Assembly: GCA_937895705.1 (NCBI GenBank)
Contig: CALBKM010000037.1
Span: 1 to 64,000 of the forward strand
DNA length: 64,000 nucleotides
Source of the DNA: an uncultured Clostridia bacterium
Lineage (GTDB): Bacteria > Bacillota > Clostridia > Lachnospirales > Lachnospiraceae
Reading direction: 5' to 3'
A program made the position numbers and the translations under genes. The notes under the pieces were generated by a model. It saw nothing but the letters and a program-made list of their open reading frames with translations, was not told the origin of the DNA and did no database searches. The first letter of the stretch is position 1. Every line of letters starts with the position of its first letter. Shown here piece by piece: positions 1-8,538 of the stretch.

Positions 1-550
1 TATTGTAATCGAATTTGTCAACTGCTTTGATGAGACCGAGATTACCCTCCTGAATCAGGTCAAGGAAGGAAAGGCCGCGTCCCACGTAGCGCTTTGCAAT
101 GCTGACAACGAGACGAAGGTTGGATTCTGCCAGAATCTTTTTTGCGTGCTCGTCACCGTTTTCGATACGCTTTGCCAACTCGATTTCTTCCGTGATGGAA
201 AGCAACGGATAATTACCGATTTCCTTTAAATACTGCTTTACCGGGTCATCGGACATGACATTTGCCAGAGCGTTTAAGTCTTCCAGCTCTGCCAGCGCAT
301 CCTCGGCGTCATCGATTTCCAAAAGCTCTTCGTCGTCCGGCAAATCCTCGCCGTTCATCGGAGACATCACCAGAATGCCGTGGGCATCCAGGTACTCATA
401 TATCTTATCAATCTGACTGACCTCAAGGTTCATTTCCTTGAAAAAGTCATTGATTTTATCCACTTCCAGCACATCCTTATTGCTGCGGGCCATTGCCACC
501 AACTGCTTCAGGCGCTGTTCAAAATTCTGCATTTCATTGTTCTGTTCCAT
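1..550 (-). CDS. rpoD: RNA polymerase primary sigma factor RpoD/SigA (5' part, runs off window)
   Basis: The reverse strand reads from an ATG at 550 with an AAGGAGT ribosome binding site just upstream and stays open to the window edge. The N-terminus is an acidic sigma-1.1-like region (residues about 1-95), followed by DDPVKQYLKEIGNYPLL (region 1.2) and the start of region 2, including KRYVGRGLSFLDLIQEG and NLGLIKAVDKFDY. These are hallmark core-binding sequences of the housekeeping sigma factor, which directs RNA polymerase to TTGACA/TATAAT promoters such as those throughout this window. About 183 residues are visible; the promoter-recognition regions lie outside. Identification is secure. 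Confidence 0.96.
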   Translation of the reverse strand, partial: MEQNNEMQNFEQRLKQLVAMARSNKDVLEVDKINDFFKEMNLEVSQIDKIYEYLDAHGILVMSPMNGEDLPDDEELLEIDDAEDALAELEDLNALANVMSDDPVKQYLKEIGNYPLLSITEEIELAKRIENGDEHAKKILAESNLRLVVSIAKRYVGRGLSFLDLIQEGNLGLIKAVDKFDYN

Positions 551-793
551 AGTGAAATACTCCTTTAGTTTGTGAACCGCATACGACGCAGAAAACAAAA
601 CGCAATCTTTGTCGAATGAGGGCGCAAACAGTATTATAGCACAGGTTGGGGCAAAAAGAAAAGCCTAATTTTCTGAAAGTTGCAAAATTGTTGAAAACTA
701 CATAAAACTTGCGCATCTTCTCAAGAAATATGGTAAAAAGGGCTAAAACCGCCGCTTTTTGCAGTAGCTGCATAAAGTGATAAAGGAAGAAAA
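551..793. promoter_or_regulatory. Divergent promoter region for rpoD (minus) and the GH3 gene (plus)
   Basis: No gene is seen here. On the minus strand an extended -10 (TGCTATAAT; hexamer complement at 633-638) sits about 85 bases upstream of rpoD, with only a weak -35. The plus-strand promoter begins just beyond and is listed separately. Confidence 0.5.
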
Positions 794-822
794 TTGCTTT
801 TCGGACAGAAGGGAGATATAAT
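794..822 (+). promoter_or_regulatory. Sigma-A promoter of the GH3 gene
   Basis: TTGCTT (794-799) and TATAAT (817-822) are separated by 17 bases, 34 bases upstream of the GH3 start. Confidence 0.6.
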
Positions 823-855
823 AGAGTGAGAGGGATACAAGGAGAAGAATACGGC

Positions 856-2106
856 ATGAAAAAAGAAAAAAGAAATGAAAAAGGAAGAAATAAAAAACAT
901 TTACTGTACGGAGTTCTTTTGATCGGCTGGATTTTTTTCGTGGCTGGTTGCGGGCTACAGGAAGAACCACCGGAAAAATCGACAACACCCGCGATTCCGC
1001 CGAAGGCGACGGGAGAAGCGAAACCGACGGAAAGTCCGGAGGAAGTTACGGAACAAGAGGAACCGAAACTTACGGATATGCCGGAACAGGATGACTCTGA
1101 CTTAGATGCGAATTTGTTGAAGTTGCTTGCGGGAATGTCCACAGAAGAAAAAGTAGGTCAGATGTTTTTGGTACGTTGTCCGAAGGAGGCAGAGACAGCG
1201 GTTTCAGAGTATAAGGTCGGCGGATTTGTATTGTTTGCAAGAGATTTTGAAGGAGAAACAAAAACATCAATGCGGGAAAAGATTGCGTCTTATCAGGAGG
1301 ATGCAGGAATTCCGATGATTATTTCCGTAGATGAAGAGGGTGGTCCGGTGGTGCGTATCAGTAAATATCCGGCATTTCGGGAAAGCGCCTTTCTATCTCC
1401 GAGAGAGTTATATGCAGTGGGAGGGATGGCGCGAATTGCAGAAGATGCGAAAGAAAAAGCGGGATTGTTATCGGAACTGGGGATTAATGTGAATCTGGCT
1501 CCGGTGTGTGATATTTCACGGAGCAAGGGCGCGTTCTTGTATGAGCGAAGCTTTGGAGGAACTGCGGAAGAAACGGCGGAATACGTGGAAACTGTAGTGA
1601 AAACGGCAAAAACGGCAGGGCTTGGCAGTGTGTTGAAGCATTTTCCGGGCTACGGCGATAATGCGGACACCCATAAAGGAATTGTATATGACAGTCGCGC
1701 CTATGAAGTCTACAAAGAAAATGATTTTAAACCGTTTTTGGCAGGAATAGAGGCCGGTGCGGAAGCGGTGATGGTATCCCACAATATCGTGCAATGCATG
1801 GACAGGGAGAACCCCGCATCCTTATCACCGGAGGTGCATCGGATTTTGCGGGAGGAGCTTTCCTTTGAGGGCGTCATTCTCACGGATGATCTGTATATGG
1901 ATGCTATACAGGACTTTACGGGGAAAGAAAACGCAGCGGTGGCAGCGGTGCTGGCAGGAAACGATATGCTTTGCTGTACCGACTTTGAGGTACAGATACC
2001 GGCGGTACTTGCGGCAGTAGAGGACGGGAGAATATCCGAAGAACAGATTGATACCTCAGTGCTCCGGATTTTGAAATGGAAGGCGGAACTTGGGCTTTTG
2101 GAGTAG
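856..2106 (+). CDS. Lipoprotein glycoside hydrolase family 3, beta-N-acetylhexosaminidase-like (NagZ type)
   Basis: The start at 856 is chosen because AAGGAG lies about 12 bases upstream and the protein then begins with a lysine-rich n-region, a hydrophobic stretch and the lipobox VAGC (Cys32), so it should be a membrane-anchored lipoprotein. After a Pro/Glu/Thr-rich linker (about residues 35-85) comes a single GH3 TIM barrel. KHFPGYG (His262 region) is the NagZ-type motif, and TDDLYMDA (Asp344/Asp345) holds the likely nucleophile. NagZ enzymes remove terminal GlcNAc from muropeptides in peptidoglycan turnover; location outside the membrane fits that of Bacillus NagZ. The gene is monocistronic by position. 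A different beta-glycoside specificity cannot be excluded. Confidence 0.85.
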   Translation: MKKEKRNEKGRNKKHLLYGVLLIGWIFFVAGCGLQEEPPEKSTTPAIPPKATGEAKPTESPEEVTEQEEPKLTDMPEQDDSDLDANLLKLLAGMSTEEKVGQMFLVRCPKEAETAVSEYKVGGFVLFARDFEGETKTSMREKIASYQEDAGIPMIISVDEEGGPVVRISKYPAFRESAFLSPRELYAVGGMARIAEDAKEKAGLLSELGINVNLAPVCDISRSKGAFLYERSFGGTAEETAEYVETVVKTAKTAGLGSVLKHFPGYGDNADTHKGIVYDSRAYEVYKENDFKPFLAGIEAGAEAVMVSHNIVQCMDRENPASLSPEVHRILREELSFEGVILTDDLYMDAIQDFTGKENAAVAAVLAGNDMLCCTDFEVQIPAVLAAVEDGRISEEQIDTSVLRILKWKAELGLLE

Positions 2107-2541
2107 AGAGTAGCCGGGAAAGGGCAGAGCTTGTTCATAATGACCGGAGATAATAAAATAAAAGCGACCGGACAGGTGGAGCTTCGTGTAAATAAATACC
2201 CGGTCGCCGGCTTCCAGTTTCATGTTACCGTTTGGAATCAGGGACTTATTTCTTCGCTTTACCAAAACGATGATGGACTGGCGGGAAATGTCCAAATCCC
2301 GGATACGTAGACCGGTCCATGGATTGTGGGTTTTTAACACAACTTCCTTTAAGTTGATATGTTCGTCGTCTTCGTAAGGTTCCGCACCCAAAACAAGAAG
2401 GTCCGCTTCCTCTAAGACTAGGTCACCTCGCGGGATGAGGATTTCATTGTCACGTTTTATAATGGCAACAATCATACCGGACGGTAGTTTTAAGTCGGCA
2501 ATACGCTGACCGAGCCACTTGTCGTTAGGGCCGATTTCGAT
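2056..2541 (-). pseudogene. Detached TrkA-C (RCK C-terminal) regulatory domain of the adjacent potassium channel
   Basis: Directly after the channel's TAA, in the same frame, translation resumes as IEIGPNDKWLGQRIADL and continues through a TrkA-C domain (MIVAIIKRDNEILIPRGD, then EAGDRVFIYTK). The ATG at 2475 has no visible ribosome binding site. The domain would bind a nucleotide or other ligand and gate the channel. Its last 30 or so codons overlap the 3' end of the convergent GH3 gene and no longer look like TrkA-C, so the original C-terminus is probably lost too. Best read as the severed tail of a once continuous channel-RCK gene, unless the stop is read through or is a sequencing error. 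Confidence 0.75.
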
Positions 2542-3360
2542 TTAAATAAAGTGCATGTCAGCTTCGTAACCGTATTCGTTTCTGCGTTTCAGACGGGAGT
2601 ACTGGTCAACGAAACCTGCGGAAATAATACCGGTAGGGATTGCAACCATGCCGACACCGAGAAACGTGATAAAGATACCGAATATCTTGACCAGTGTCGT
2701 TACGGGGTAAATATCGCCGTAGCCTGCGGTGAGCAGGGTGGAAGCGGCCCACCAGACGCCGGAAAAGGCATTCCGGAATACATCCGGCTGAGCCTCATGC
2801 TCCAAGCTGTACATGCAAAGGCTGGAACCTACCATAAGAATCAGAATGATAACTACGGAGGAAATGAGCTGGGAACGCTTGCCGTAAATAACTTCCGTAA
2901 TAACATGCAGGGAATCGTAATAGGCGTTGATTCGGAACAGGCGGAAAATACGCACGATACGAATCATTCGGAATGCTACGGTTCCCGACGGGAAGAAAAT
3001 CGGTAAGTAATACGGAAGGAAAGACAATAGGTCGATAATACCCATAAAAGAGAAGATATATTTTCGCAGGGCGCGTCCTTCCGTCATGTCCTTTTCGTCT
3101 TCGTATAAAACCCGTGCGGTAAACAAACGAAGCACATAGTCAAGTGCAAAAAAAGCAACCGTAATACGCTCAATCCAAAGCAATACGGAACCGAACTGAG
3201 CCTGAAGATTGTCAAAGGTATACATAATGCTGGCGGTCAGATTCAGTACGATGGCAAAGGCACTTAGGAAATCATAAGCGCGGCTGACATGGTCCAAATC
3301 ATTGCCGACTTCTAATATTTCAAGGAGCCGCTTGCGGCGGCGATACCATTTCTTAGTCAT
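2542..3360 (-). CDS. Voltage-gated-type potassium channel, truncated by an in-frame TAA
   Basis: The start at 3360 (MTKKWYRRR) has AAGGAGG nine bases upstream and is preferred over an upstream in-frame ATG. The 272-residue protein has six membrane segments. S4 is arginine-rich (RMIRIVRIFRLFRI), and the pore loop carries the selectivity filter TAGYGD in place of the usual TVGYGD. It ends at MHFI-stop just where related proteins run into a TrkA-C domain, which is present downstream in the same frame (2056-2541). Such channels conduct potassium across the cell membrane, with the RCK tail controlling gating. Here the pore module is complete and may still assemble as a tetramer without its regulatory tail. 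Confidence 0.85.
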   Translation of the reverse strand: MTKKWYRRRKRLLEILEVGNDLDHVSRAYDFLSAFAIVLNLTASIMYTFDNLQAQFGSVLLWIERITVAFFALDYVLRLFTARVLYEDEKDMTEGRALRKYIFSFMGIIDLLSFLPYYLPIFFPSGTVAFRMIRIVRIFRLFRINAYYDSLHVITEVIYGKRSQLISSVVIILILMVGSSLCMYSLEHEAQPDVFRNAFSGVWWAASTLLTAGYGDIYPVTTLVKIFGIFITFLGVGMVAIPTGIISAGFVDQYSRLKRRNEYGYEADMHFI

Positions 3361-3547
3361 AAAAAGAAGCCTCCTTACGAAAAAAGTATTGAATGTAACG
3401 TGCGTTCCGACGTGCACTTTGAAATTGACTTGTTTTATGGTATAGTGTACCACAAATAACGAAGGAAATAAAACGTTGTAGCGATGTGAATAAAATCGGA
3501 GAAAATTAACAAAATGTAACGATATTGTAAATAATGTAGCCGGAACG

Positions 3548-3645
3548 TTGTCTCTAAAAGAGTCATGTGCTAAGATATTTTTATAGGCAGGGAAGCAGTG
3601 GGAAAGACGCCTATCGGCAGGATAGCCGACGACGTCTTTTTGTTT
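3548..3645 (+). promoter_or_regulatory. Promoter and terminator-like hairpin in the 5' leader of the DUF402 gene
   Basis: TTGTCT (3548-3553) and TAAGAT (3571-3576) are 17 bases apart. About 30 bases further on, AAGACG (3604-3609) pairs with CGTCTT (3633-3638) around an inner CGGC/GCCG stem, followed by TTTTGTTTT, an intrinsic-terminator shape located before the coding start at 3723. This may be a transcription attenuator; I recognise no riboswitch class. The rest of 3361-3722 shows no gene. Confidence 0.5.
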
Positions 3646-3722
3646 TAAAGAGATGTGCCTTGTTTAAGACAAAGACACTCCGCGGTTTGCTTGCCGTGAC
3701 AAGAGAAGGAAGGGTTTACGGT

Positions 3723-4337
3723 ATGACAAAGAAACGATTGGACAGAGACAAGAAGTGGTATTTTCAAGGGTTTCCGTATTATCATATGCAGGTGGATACG
3801 GAAGGGTATCGGGGCTATGCGGGAGTGATCCGTTTGCTTGCGGGAGATACGTTCTATTGGGAACGGGAAAAGGCAGGAAAGTTTCCGGTGTGCGGAGAAG
3901 GAATGGTTTGGCTTCAATTGATACCGGAAGGAAAGAGCCGGGCAATTACGGCAATGCTTGCTCCGGAGAAAAAGACCATACAAGGCGTTACCTATGACTG
4001 GTCCGTTACCGGCTGGTATGTGGATGTAATTGAAGACTGGGGCTACGATGAGGACGGTGTGGCTTACTTTACGGACAAATATCTGGATGTGATTTTTACT
4101 CCTCAGGGAGATGTGGAGGTGGATGACCGGGACGAATTGGATGCGGCATATGCGTCAGGGGAGCTGTCCCGGGCGCAGTATGAAGCTGCCCTTGCGGAAG
4201 GAGAAGCCATTGTGGCGGAACTTTGTACGGATATTGAAGCAACGGAAGTTCTGTGTCAGAAGATACTTTCCCATGTGAACGAACGGATTGCAAAGGGAGA
4301 GGACGTGTTCGGAAAGAATACGCAGGTGAGAAGATGA
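3723..4337 (+). CDS. DUF402 domain protein
   Basis: The start at 3723 (MTKKRLDRDKKWYFQGF) is chosen because a purine-rich AGAAGGAAGG lies upstream and the conserved region begins there; the upstream in-frame extension crosses the leader hairpin. The 204-residue protein has the DUF402 signature: WYVDVI, then an acidic Tyr/Thr-rich strand (YFTDKYLDVIFTPQGDVEVDDRDEL) and a helical C-terminus with an AYASGELSRAQYEAALAEG segment. Characterised members are nucleoside di/triphosphate phosphatases (Ntdp type) or RNA-binding FAU-1 relatives; the acidic residues probably bind a metal. It overlaps the next gene by 4 bases (ATGA), so the two are translationally coupled. Confidence 0.8.
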   Translation: MTKKRLDRDKKWYFQGFPYYHMQVDTEGYRGYAGVIRLLAGDTFYWEREKAGKFPVCGEGMVWLQLIPEGKSRAITAMLAPEKKTIQGVTYDWSVTGWYVDVIEDWGYDEDGVAYFTDKYLDVIFTPQGDVEVDDRDELDAAYASGELSRAQYEAALAEGEAIVAELCTDIEATEVLCQKILSHVNERIAKGEDVFGKNTQVRR

Positions 4338-4828
4338 AATTGATATTTTTGGACATTGACGGTGTGCTGGATGTATTTTCTTCGAAAATGTACTTGCAGA
4401 CATTACTTCCGGGTGCTGTGGAACGATTGCACCGGATTGTAGAATGTACCGCGGCAAAGATTGTAGTGATTTCTACCTGGCGGTTCGGCAGTGAAGCGTA
4501 TCGAAAGATATGCGAGGAACAAAAAAGCCATCAGCAGGAATGCGATAACTGGCCACAGTTGGTTTATGTGCTGGAATCAAACGGGATGGAGATATTTGAT
4601 GTAACGCCTTGGAAAGAAGACTTACCGAATCGTACCGCGGAGGTGCTTTGCTTTTTAAAGGAACATCCGGAGACGGAAGGATATGTGATATTGGATGATT
4701 GTTACGGGGATGATTATTCCGGTTCCCCGGAGCTTAGGAAGCATCTTGTATTTGTGGATGCGCTAAAAGGCTTACAAGACTCCGATGTGGAAAAAGCGGT
4801 GGAGATATTGAACGAAAAGATTTTATAA
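4334..4828 (+). CDS. HAD-like hydrolase domain protein
   Basis: The start at 4334 shares ATGA with the stop of the DUF402 gene. The N-terminus LIFLDIDGVLD carries the DxD nucleophile motif of HAD phosphatases, ISTWR is motif II-like, and VILDDCYGDDY supplies the motif IV acidic pair. At 164 residues it is a minimal HAD domain, of the kind often annotated as HAD in Swiss-army-knife RNA repair proteins. The substrate is unknown. Coupling to a DUF402 nucleotide phosphatase suggests a shared role in nucleotide or RNA end chemistry, but that is inference. Confidence 0.75.
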   Translation: MKLIFLDIDGVLDVFSSKMYLQTLLPGAVERLHRIVECTAAKIVVISTWRFGSEAYRKICEEQKSHQQECDNWPQLVYVLESNGMEIFDVTPWKEDLPNRTAEVLCFLKEHPETEGYVILDDCYGDDYSGSPELRKHLVFVDALKGLQDSDVEKAVEILNEKIL

Positions 4829-4888
4829 TGCGAAGATGCGGCAATTGAGTGAAAAGCGTACCGAAAGAAATCCGGGTGAATAGAAAAA

Positions 4889-4937
4889 CGGACCTTAAAC
4901 TTTGTGTCGAAAGACAGAAGCTTCGAGGTCTGTTTTT
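4889..4937 (+). terminator. Intrinsic terminator after the DUF402-HAD operon
   Basis: GACCT pairs with AGGTC, with inner CTT/AAG and GTC-GAAA-GAC (a GNRA-type loop) pairings, followed by TGTTTTT. Confidence 0.75.
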
Positions 4938-5001
4938 GATAGGTATCTGTTTGGAAGGTAGGTATCACTATAGCGATAGCCGGAATCGGAAAATGTGATG
5001 C

Positions 5002-5030
5002 TTGTTTGTGATAGCAACGTATGCTAAAAT
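5002..5030 (+). promoter_or_regulatory. Sigma-A promoter upstream of the methyltransferase gene
   Basis: TTGTTT (5002-5007) and TAAAAT (5025-5030) are 17 bases apart. The transcript would carry a leader of about 110 bases. Confidence 0.55.
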
Positions 5031-5063
5031 AGAGTTATCAAACAACGGAAAGGATGATTTCAT

Positions 5064-5117
5064 ATGGGAAAGACAGTAGATAATAGATTAATTGACAGGA
5101 GGGCGACTATAATTTAA
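5064..5117 (+). other. Possible 17-residue leader ORF and hairpin upstream of the methyltransferase
   Basis: An ATG at 5064 with GGAAAGGAT upstream reads MGKTVDNRLIDRRATII-stop. AGGAGGG (5097-5103) can pair with CCCTCCT (5118-5124), and the stop codon lies in the loop. A ribosome finishing the leader would disrupt this stem, so it could be a translation-dependent control element for the gene at 5147, or chance. Confidence 0.35.
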
Positions 5118-5146
5118 CCCTCCTACAGAAAACGGAGGATTTTATT

Positions 5147-5929
5147 GTGTTAAAAGAAGATATTATTATTGCGGATTGGTCTGCGGATATGTATGAAATT
5201 GATGAAACCGGAACCGAGGATGTGGCGTTTCTATTATCCTGTCTCGGCACGGCACCGAAGCGTATTTTGGAAATTGCATGCGGCAGCGGACGCATTTTGG
5301 TGCCCCTTGCAAAAGCCGGACATACGGCGGTTGGGTTGGATTTGGACGAGGCCATGCTTCGGAAAATACCTGCGAAAGCAGAAGGCTTAGAAAACATCGC
5401 CTGGCAGACTGCAGATGTCGTTACGGATGCTTGGGGAAACGGTTACGATGTGGTGGTAATTGCCGGGAATTTTCTCATGAATATTGTGTCCGAAGAAGGA
5501 CCGGAACGTGCCCAGAAGGTTTTGCTTGAGAAAGCAAAGCTTGCGTTAAAACCAGGAGGAATGTTGTACATTGATTACAACCATACCTTCCATCCGGAGC
5601 AGTGGTACGTACATTCGGGAGAGCGTGCTATTTGGCAAGGAATCGACGGTCACGGAACTACAGGGAGGATGTTACTGTGCGACAGCACTTACGATGCGGA
5701 AAATGGATTGATTCAATCTACGCGACGGTATGAACTGGAAACGGCAACCGGTGAGAAAATTCGCAAGGAAATGCCTTCCGTAAAACATTACGTGTCATTA
5801 GAGCAGATACATACCTGGTTATCTGAAGAAGGCTTCCGTATCGTAAAAGAATACGGAGACTATGCAGGAAATCCGATCGGAGAAACCACAGGACGCGCGA
5901 TTATCAGTGCGGTATTAAGTGAAAAGTAA
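5147..5929 (+). CDS. Class I SAM-dependent methyltransferase
   Basis: A GTG start at 5147 follows GGAGG by 8 bases. The 260-residue protein has the Rossmann motif I ILEIACGSGRILVPLAKAGH (about residues 44-63), the acidic motif GLDLDEAML that holds the ribose hydroxyls of SAM, and motif III/IV-like segments (DVVVIAGNFLMNI, LKPGGMLYIDYNH). These identify a small-molecule or ubiquinone-type methyltransferase (Methyltransf_25/11). Nothing in the sequence reveals the acceptor. It stands alone, behind its own promoter and in front of a terminator. Confidence 0.88.
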   Translation: MLKEDIIIADWSADMYEIDETGTEDVAFLLSCLGTAPKRILEIACGSGRILVPLAKAGHTAVGLDLDEAMLRKIPAKAEGLENIAWQTADVVTDAWGNGYDVVVIAGNFLMNIVSEEGPERAQKVLLEKAKLALKPGGMLYIDYNHTFHPEQWYVHSGERAIWQGIDGHGTTGRMLLCDSTYDAENGLIQSTRRYELETATGEKIRKEMPSVKHYVSLEQIHTWLSEEGFRIVKEYGDYAGNPIGETTGRAIISAVLSEK

Positions 5930-5944
5930 AGAAGAGCATTTAAA

Positions 5945-5976
5945 AGGAGCATTCTATACAGAGTGCTCCTTTTTCT
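5945..5976 (+). terminator. Intrinsic terminator of the methyltransferase gene
   Basis: GGAGCA and TGCTCC arms enclose a loop of about 12 bases and are followed by TTTTT. Confidence 0.75.
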
Positions 5977-6007
5977 GAATGTAAAAAAAGAAGGGAACGG
6001 TATATCA

Positions 6008-6267
6008 GCACGAGCCTTTCGTGTCGCACCCGGTATAAAAAGCAAATGCCCTGCCCTTTATTACTATTGATTTTTGCATTCCCGAAGGGTCGCGCCTTTA
6101 GCGCAGTCGAAATCGCCTCTTAGAAAAGACTGGGCGCGAGGATGTTACCGAGCGTCCTAGTCGTTCTTAGAGGAAGTCTGACGGAGCGTTGCGATATGCA
6201 TAAAATCGATAGTAATAAGGTGCAGGGTATGGGTTGTTAAAAACAATGCGACACGAAAGGCTTGTGC
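6008..6267. repeat. Non-coding segment bounded by a 21-bp inverted repeat, with an internal hairpin
   Basis: The 21 bases at 6008-6028 (starting GCACGAGCC) are repeated in inverted orientation at 6247-6267 with one mismatch. Each arm also has an internal dyad (CACGA/TCGTG). Between them, CCTCTTAGAA (6116-6125) faces TTCTTAGAGG (6164-6173), giving a long imperfect hairpin, plus a smaller GCGC-CTTTA-GCGC stem. No ORF is evident in the 345-base gap between the methyltransferase and parC. Candidates are a miniature mobile element, a structured RNA or a bidirectional terminator region. Confidence 0.5.
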
Positions 6268-6274
6268 GTCCCCT

Positions 6275-8527
6275 TTACAGCGCCGCCTTCTGTGCTTTTG
6301 CGGCTCTCTGGCGCATGCGGACTCTTCTGGTGGAAAGTTCTTTTCCGTTAAAGGTAAAGGTCTCCACTCGTGCGTGGAAGGCGCCGGCAAATGCCAGAGC
6401 ATTGTCGTTTTTATCAAAGGTAATGGCTTTTACGCCGCGGCTGGCTTTCTTAAGCTCCGGAACGTCCTCCACCGGGAAGGCCAGGGAGGCCATACTCTCG
6501 GTCAGAAGAATTACCTTCATGCTACCGGAAAGCACATCCGTAGCGGACATCATAGAAATGCCGATAACGGTGTCGCCGTCATCCAGTTTCGTTGCGGCAA
6601 TCATGGAACGGCCGGTTTCGAATTCGATACCGGAAACTCTTTTGATAAAGCCGTTTTTAGTCGTAAACAGTAATTGCGATTCGAATAAATCCTCAAAAGC
6701 GGTATACAGTACCGCATCTTCCTTGCCGATTTTACAAAGGGTATGAATGAGAACGCCCTTATCCTTCATCTTGCACTTCGGGATGGCGGAAGCCTTTACC
6801 TGGAACATATTACCCTGGGCGGTAAAGAGACAAAGTTTGTCGTTGTTCTTCATCTTCACGATATGGGCGTATTCCTTCTTGTTTTCCTCGGTGGTTCTGC
6901 CGAAGGCAGCCACATCAATGGACTTGGTGTAGCCGAATTTATCCACAAGGACGTAAATATCTTCAATCTTTTCTTCCACAACATAGTCGGCCTGTTCCAC
7001 ATTGGCAAGCTCTGTTTTACGCGGAACCGCGAACTTTTTGCGGAACTCCTTTAACTGGGTTTTGATAACGCTGTGGAGCTCGTTTTGGTCGGAAAGAATG
7101 GTCTTGTAGGTGGCGATATTGGCATGGAGTGTATCGCTTTCCTCATGAAGCTTCATAATTTCCAGACCGATTAAACGGCCTAACGGCATAGCAAGGATAG
7201 CGTCGGCCTGGCGTTCGGTAAAGTCAAGCTTTGCCGCCTGCTTTTTGGAAGCCTCGGACTTAAACTTAATGTCTGTGGTGTCGCCTGCGGTCAAACAAGC
7301 CTTTGCCTGCTTTACGCTGGTACTGCCCCGGAGAATCTCGATAATCAAATCAATGACATCCGTGGCGCGGATTAAGCCGCCTACGATTTCTAAGCGCTCC
7401 TCCGCTTTCTTTAACAGATGTTTGTATTCTTTGGTATAGAGTTCTTCCTGAAACAGTACAAACTCTTCCAGAAGGGTCTTCAAATTGAAAATATACGGCT
7501 GTTGTTCCTTTACCGCCAGCATGTTGACGCCGTAGGTGTCTTCCAAACCGGTTTTCTTAAAGAGACCGTTTAACAAATTGTCGATGTCCCGGTCTTTCTT
7601 TACTTCTACCACGATGCGGACATCCTTGGTGGACTCGTCCCGCACATCGTACATTTCTTCAAACACCTTGTCCTTCATAAGCTGGGCAAGATTTTCAACC
7701 AATCGGGTCTTACTGCCGGCTGCCGTGTACGGAATCTCGGTAAAGACAATATTTTTTCTGCCGCCTTCACTGTTCTCGATTTCATGCTTTGCCCGAATTT
7801 TAATTTTTCCTTCACCGGTGGCGTAAATCTCCGGAAGTACATCTGCGTTAGTGATAATACCGCCGGTCGGAAAGTCCGGTCCCTGAATGTGGCGCATCAG
7901 GCCTTCTAAAGTGATGTTCGGCTTGTCCAAAATGGCAATGGCGGCGTCGATGACTTCGCCCGGATTGTGGGGCGGCATATTGGTGGTCATACCTACCGCA
8001 ATACCGGTGGTACCGTTAATTAACAGGTTCGGGAGCATGGCCGGAAGGACCTTCGGCTCCTTTTCGCTGTTATCGAAGTTCGGCATAAAGTCAACCAAGC
8101 CCTGCTCCAAATGGGAGAGGAGGGTCATGGCACCTTCCGAAAGGCGGGCCTCGGTATATCGCATGGCAGCGGCACCGTCACCGTCGATGGAACCGAAGTT
8201 ACCGTGACCGTCGATTAACGGGATAGCCAGAGAGTAATCCTCGGACATGTGAACCAGGGCATCATAAATGGAAGAGTCACCGTGCGGGTGATATTTACCC
8301 ATGGTATCACCCACAATACGAGCGCTTTTACGGTGGGGCTTCTTCGGGTCTAAGCCCAGCTCCATCATGGAGTACAGAATTCGTCTCTGAACCGGCTTTA
8401 AACCGTCTCGTACATCCGGAATGGCACGGTCGATAATGGTGTTGACCGCATAGTCACGGAAGGAGGTTTTCATTTCCTCGGAATAATCCAACTGAATTAC
8501 ATTGCTGTTTTCAAAATTCTCAGACAT
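6275..8527 (-). CDS. parC: DNA topoisomerase IV subunit A
   Basis: The 750-residue subunit A of a type IIA topoisomerase has an N-terminal breakage-reunion domain with catalytic Tyr124 (AAMRYTEA) and the quinolone region HPHGDSSIYDA (Ser85, Asp89), then a beta-pinwheel C-terminal domain. The pinwheel lacks a clear GyrA box (QRRGGKG) and shows only a degenerate KKASRGVKAI, and the length is shorter than that of typical GyrA, so ParC is favoured over GyrA. It follows parE with 11 bases between them in one operon. The heterotetramer decatenates daughter chromosomes using ATP. Residues Ser85 and Asp89 are the usual quinolone-sensitive pair. Confidence 0.85.
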   Translation of the reverse strand: MSENFENSNVIQLDYSEEMKTSFRDYAVNTIIDRAIPDVRDGLKPVQRRILYSMMELGLDPKKPHRKSARIVGDTMGKYHPHGDSSIYDALVHMSEDYSLAIPLIDGHGNFGSIDGDGAAAMRYTEARLSEGAMTLLSHLEQGLVDFMPNFDNSEKEPKVLPAMLPNLLINGTTGIAVGMTTNMPPHNPGEVIDAAIAILDKPNITLEGLMRHIQGPDFPTGGIITNADVLPEIYATGEGKIKIRAKHEIENSEGGRKNIVFTEIPYTAAGSKTRLVENLAQLMKDKVFEEMYDVRDESTKDVRIVVEVKKDRDIDNLLNGLFKKTGLEDTYGVNMLAVKEQQPYIFNLKTLLEEFVLFQEELYTKEYKHLLKKAEERLEIVGGLIRATDVIDLIIEILRGSTSVKQAKACLTAGDTTDIKFKSEASKKQAAKLDFTERQADAILAMPLGRLIGLEIMKLHEESDTLHANIATYKTILSDQNELHSVIKTQLKEFRKKFAVPRKTELANVEQADYVVEEKIEDIYVLVDKFGYTKSIDVAAFGRTTEENKKEYAHIVKMKNNDKLCLFTAQGNMFQVKASAIPKCKMKDKGVLIHTLCKIGKEDAVLYTAFEDLFESQLLFTTKNGFIKRVSGIEFETGRSMIAATKLDDGDTVIGISMMSATDVLSGSMKVILLTESMASLAFPVEDVPELKKASRGVKAITFDKNDNALAFAGAFHARVETFTFNGKELSTRRVRMRQRAAKAQKAAL

Positions 8528-8538
8528 GGGACACCTCC

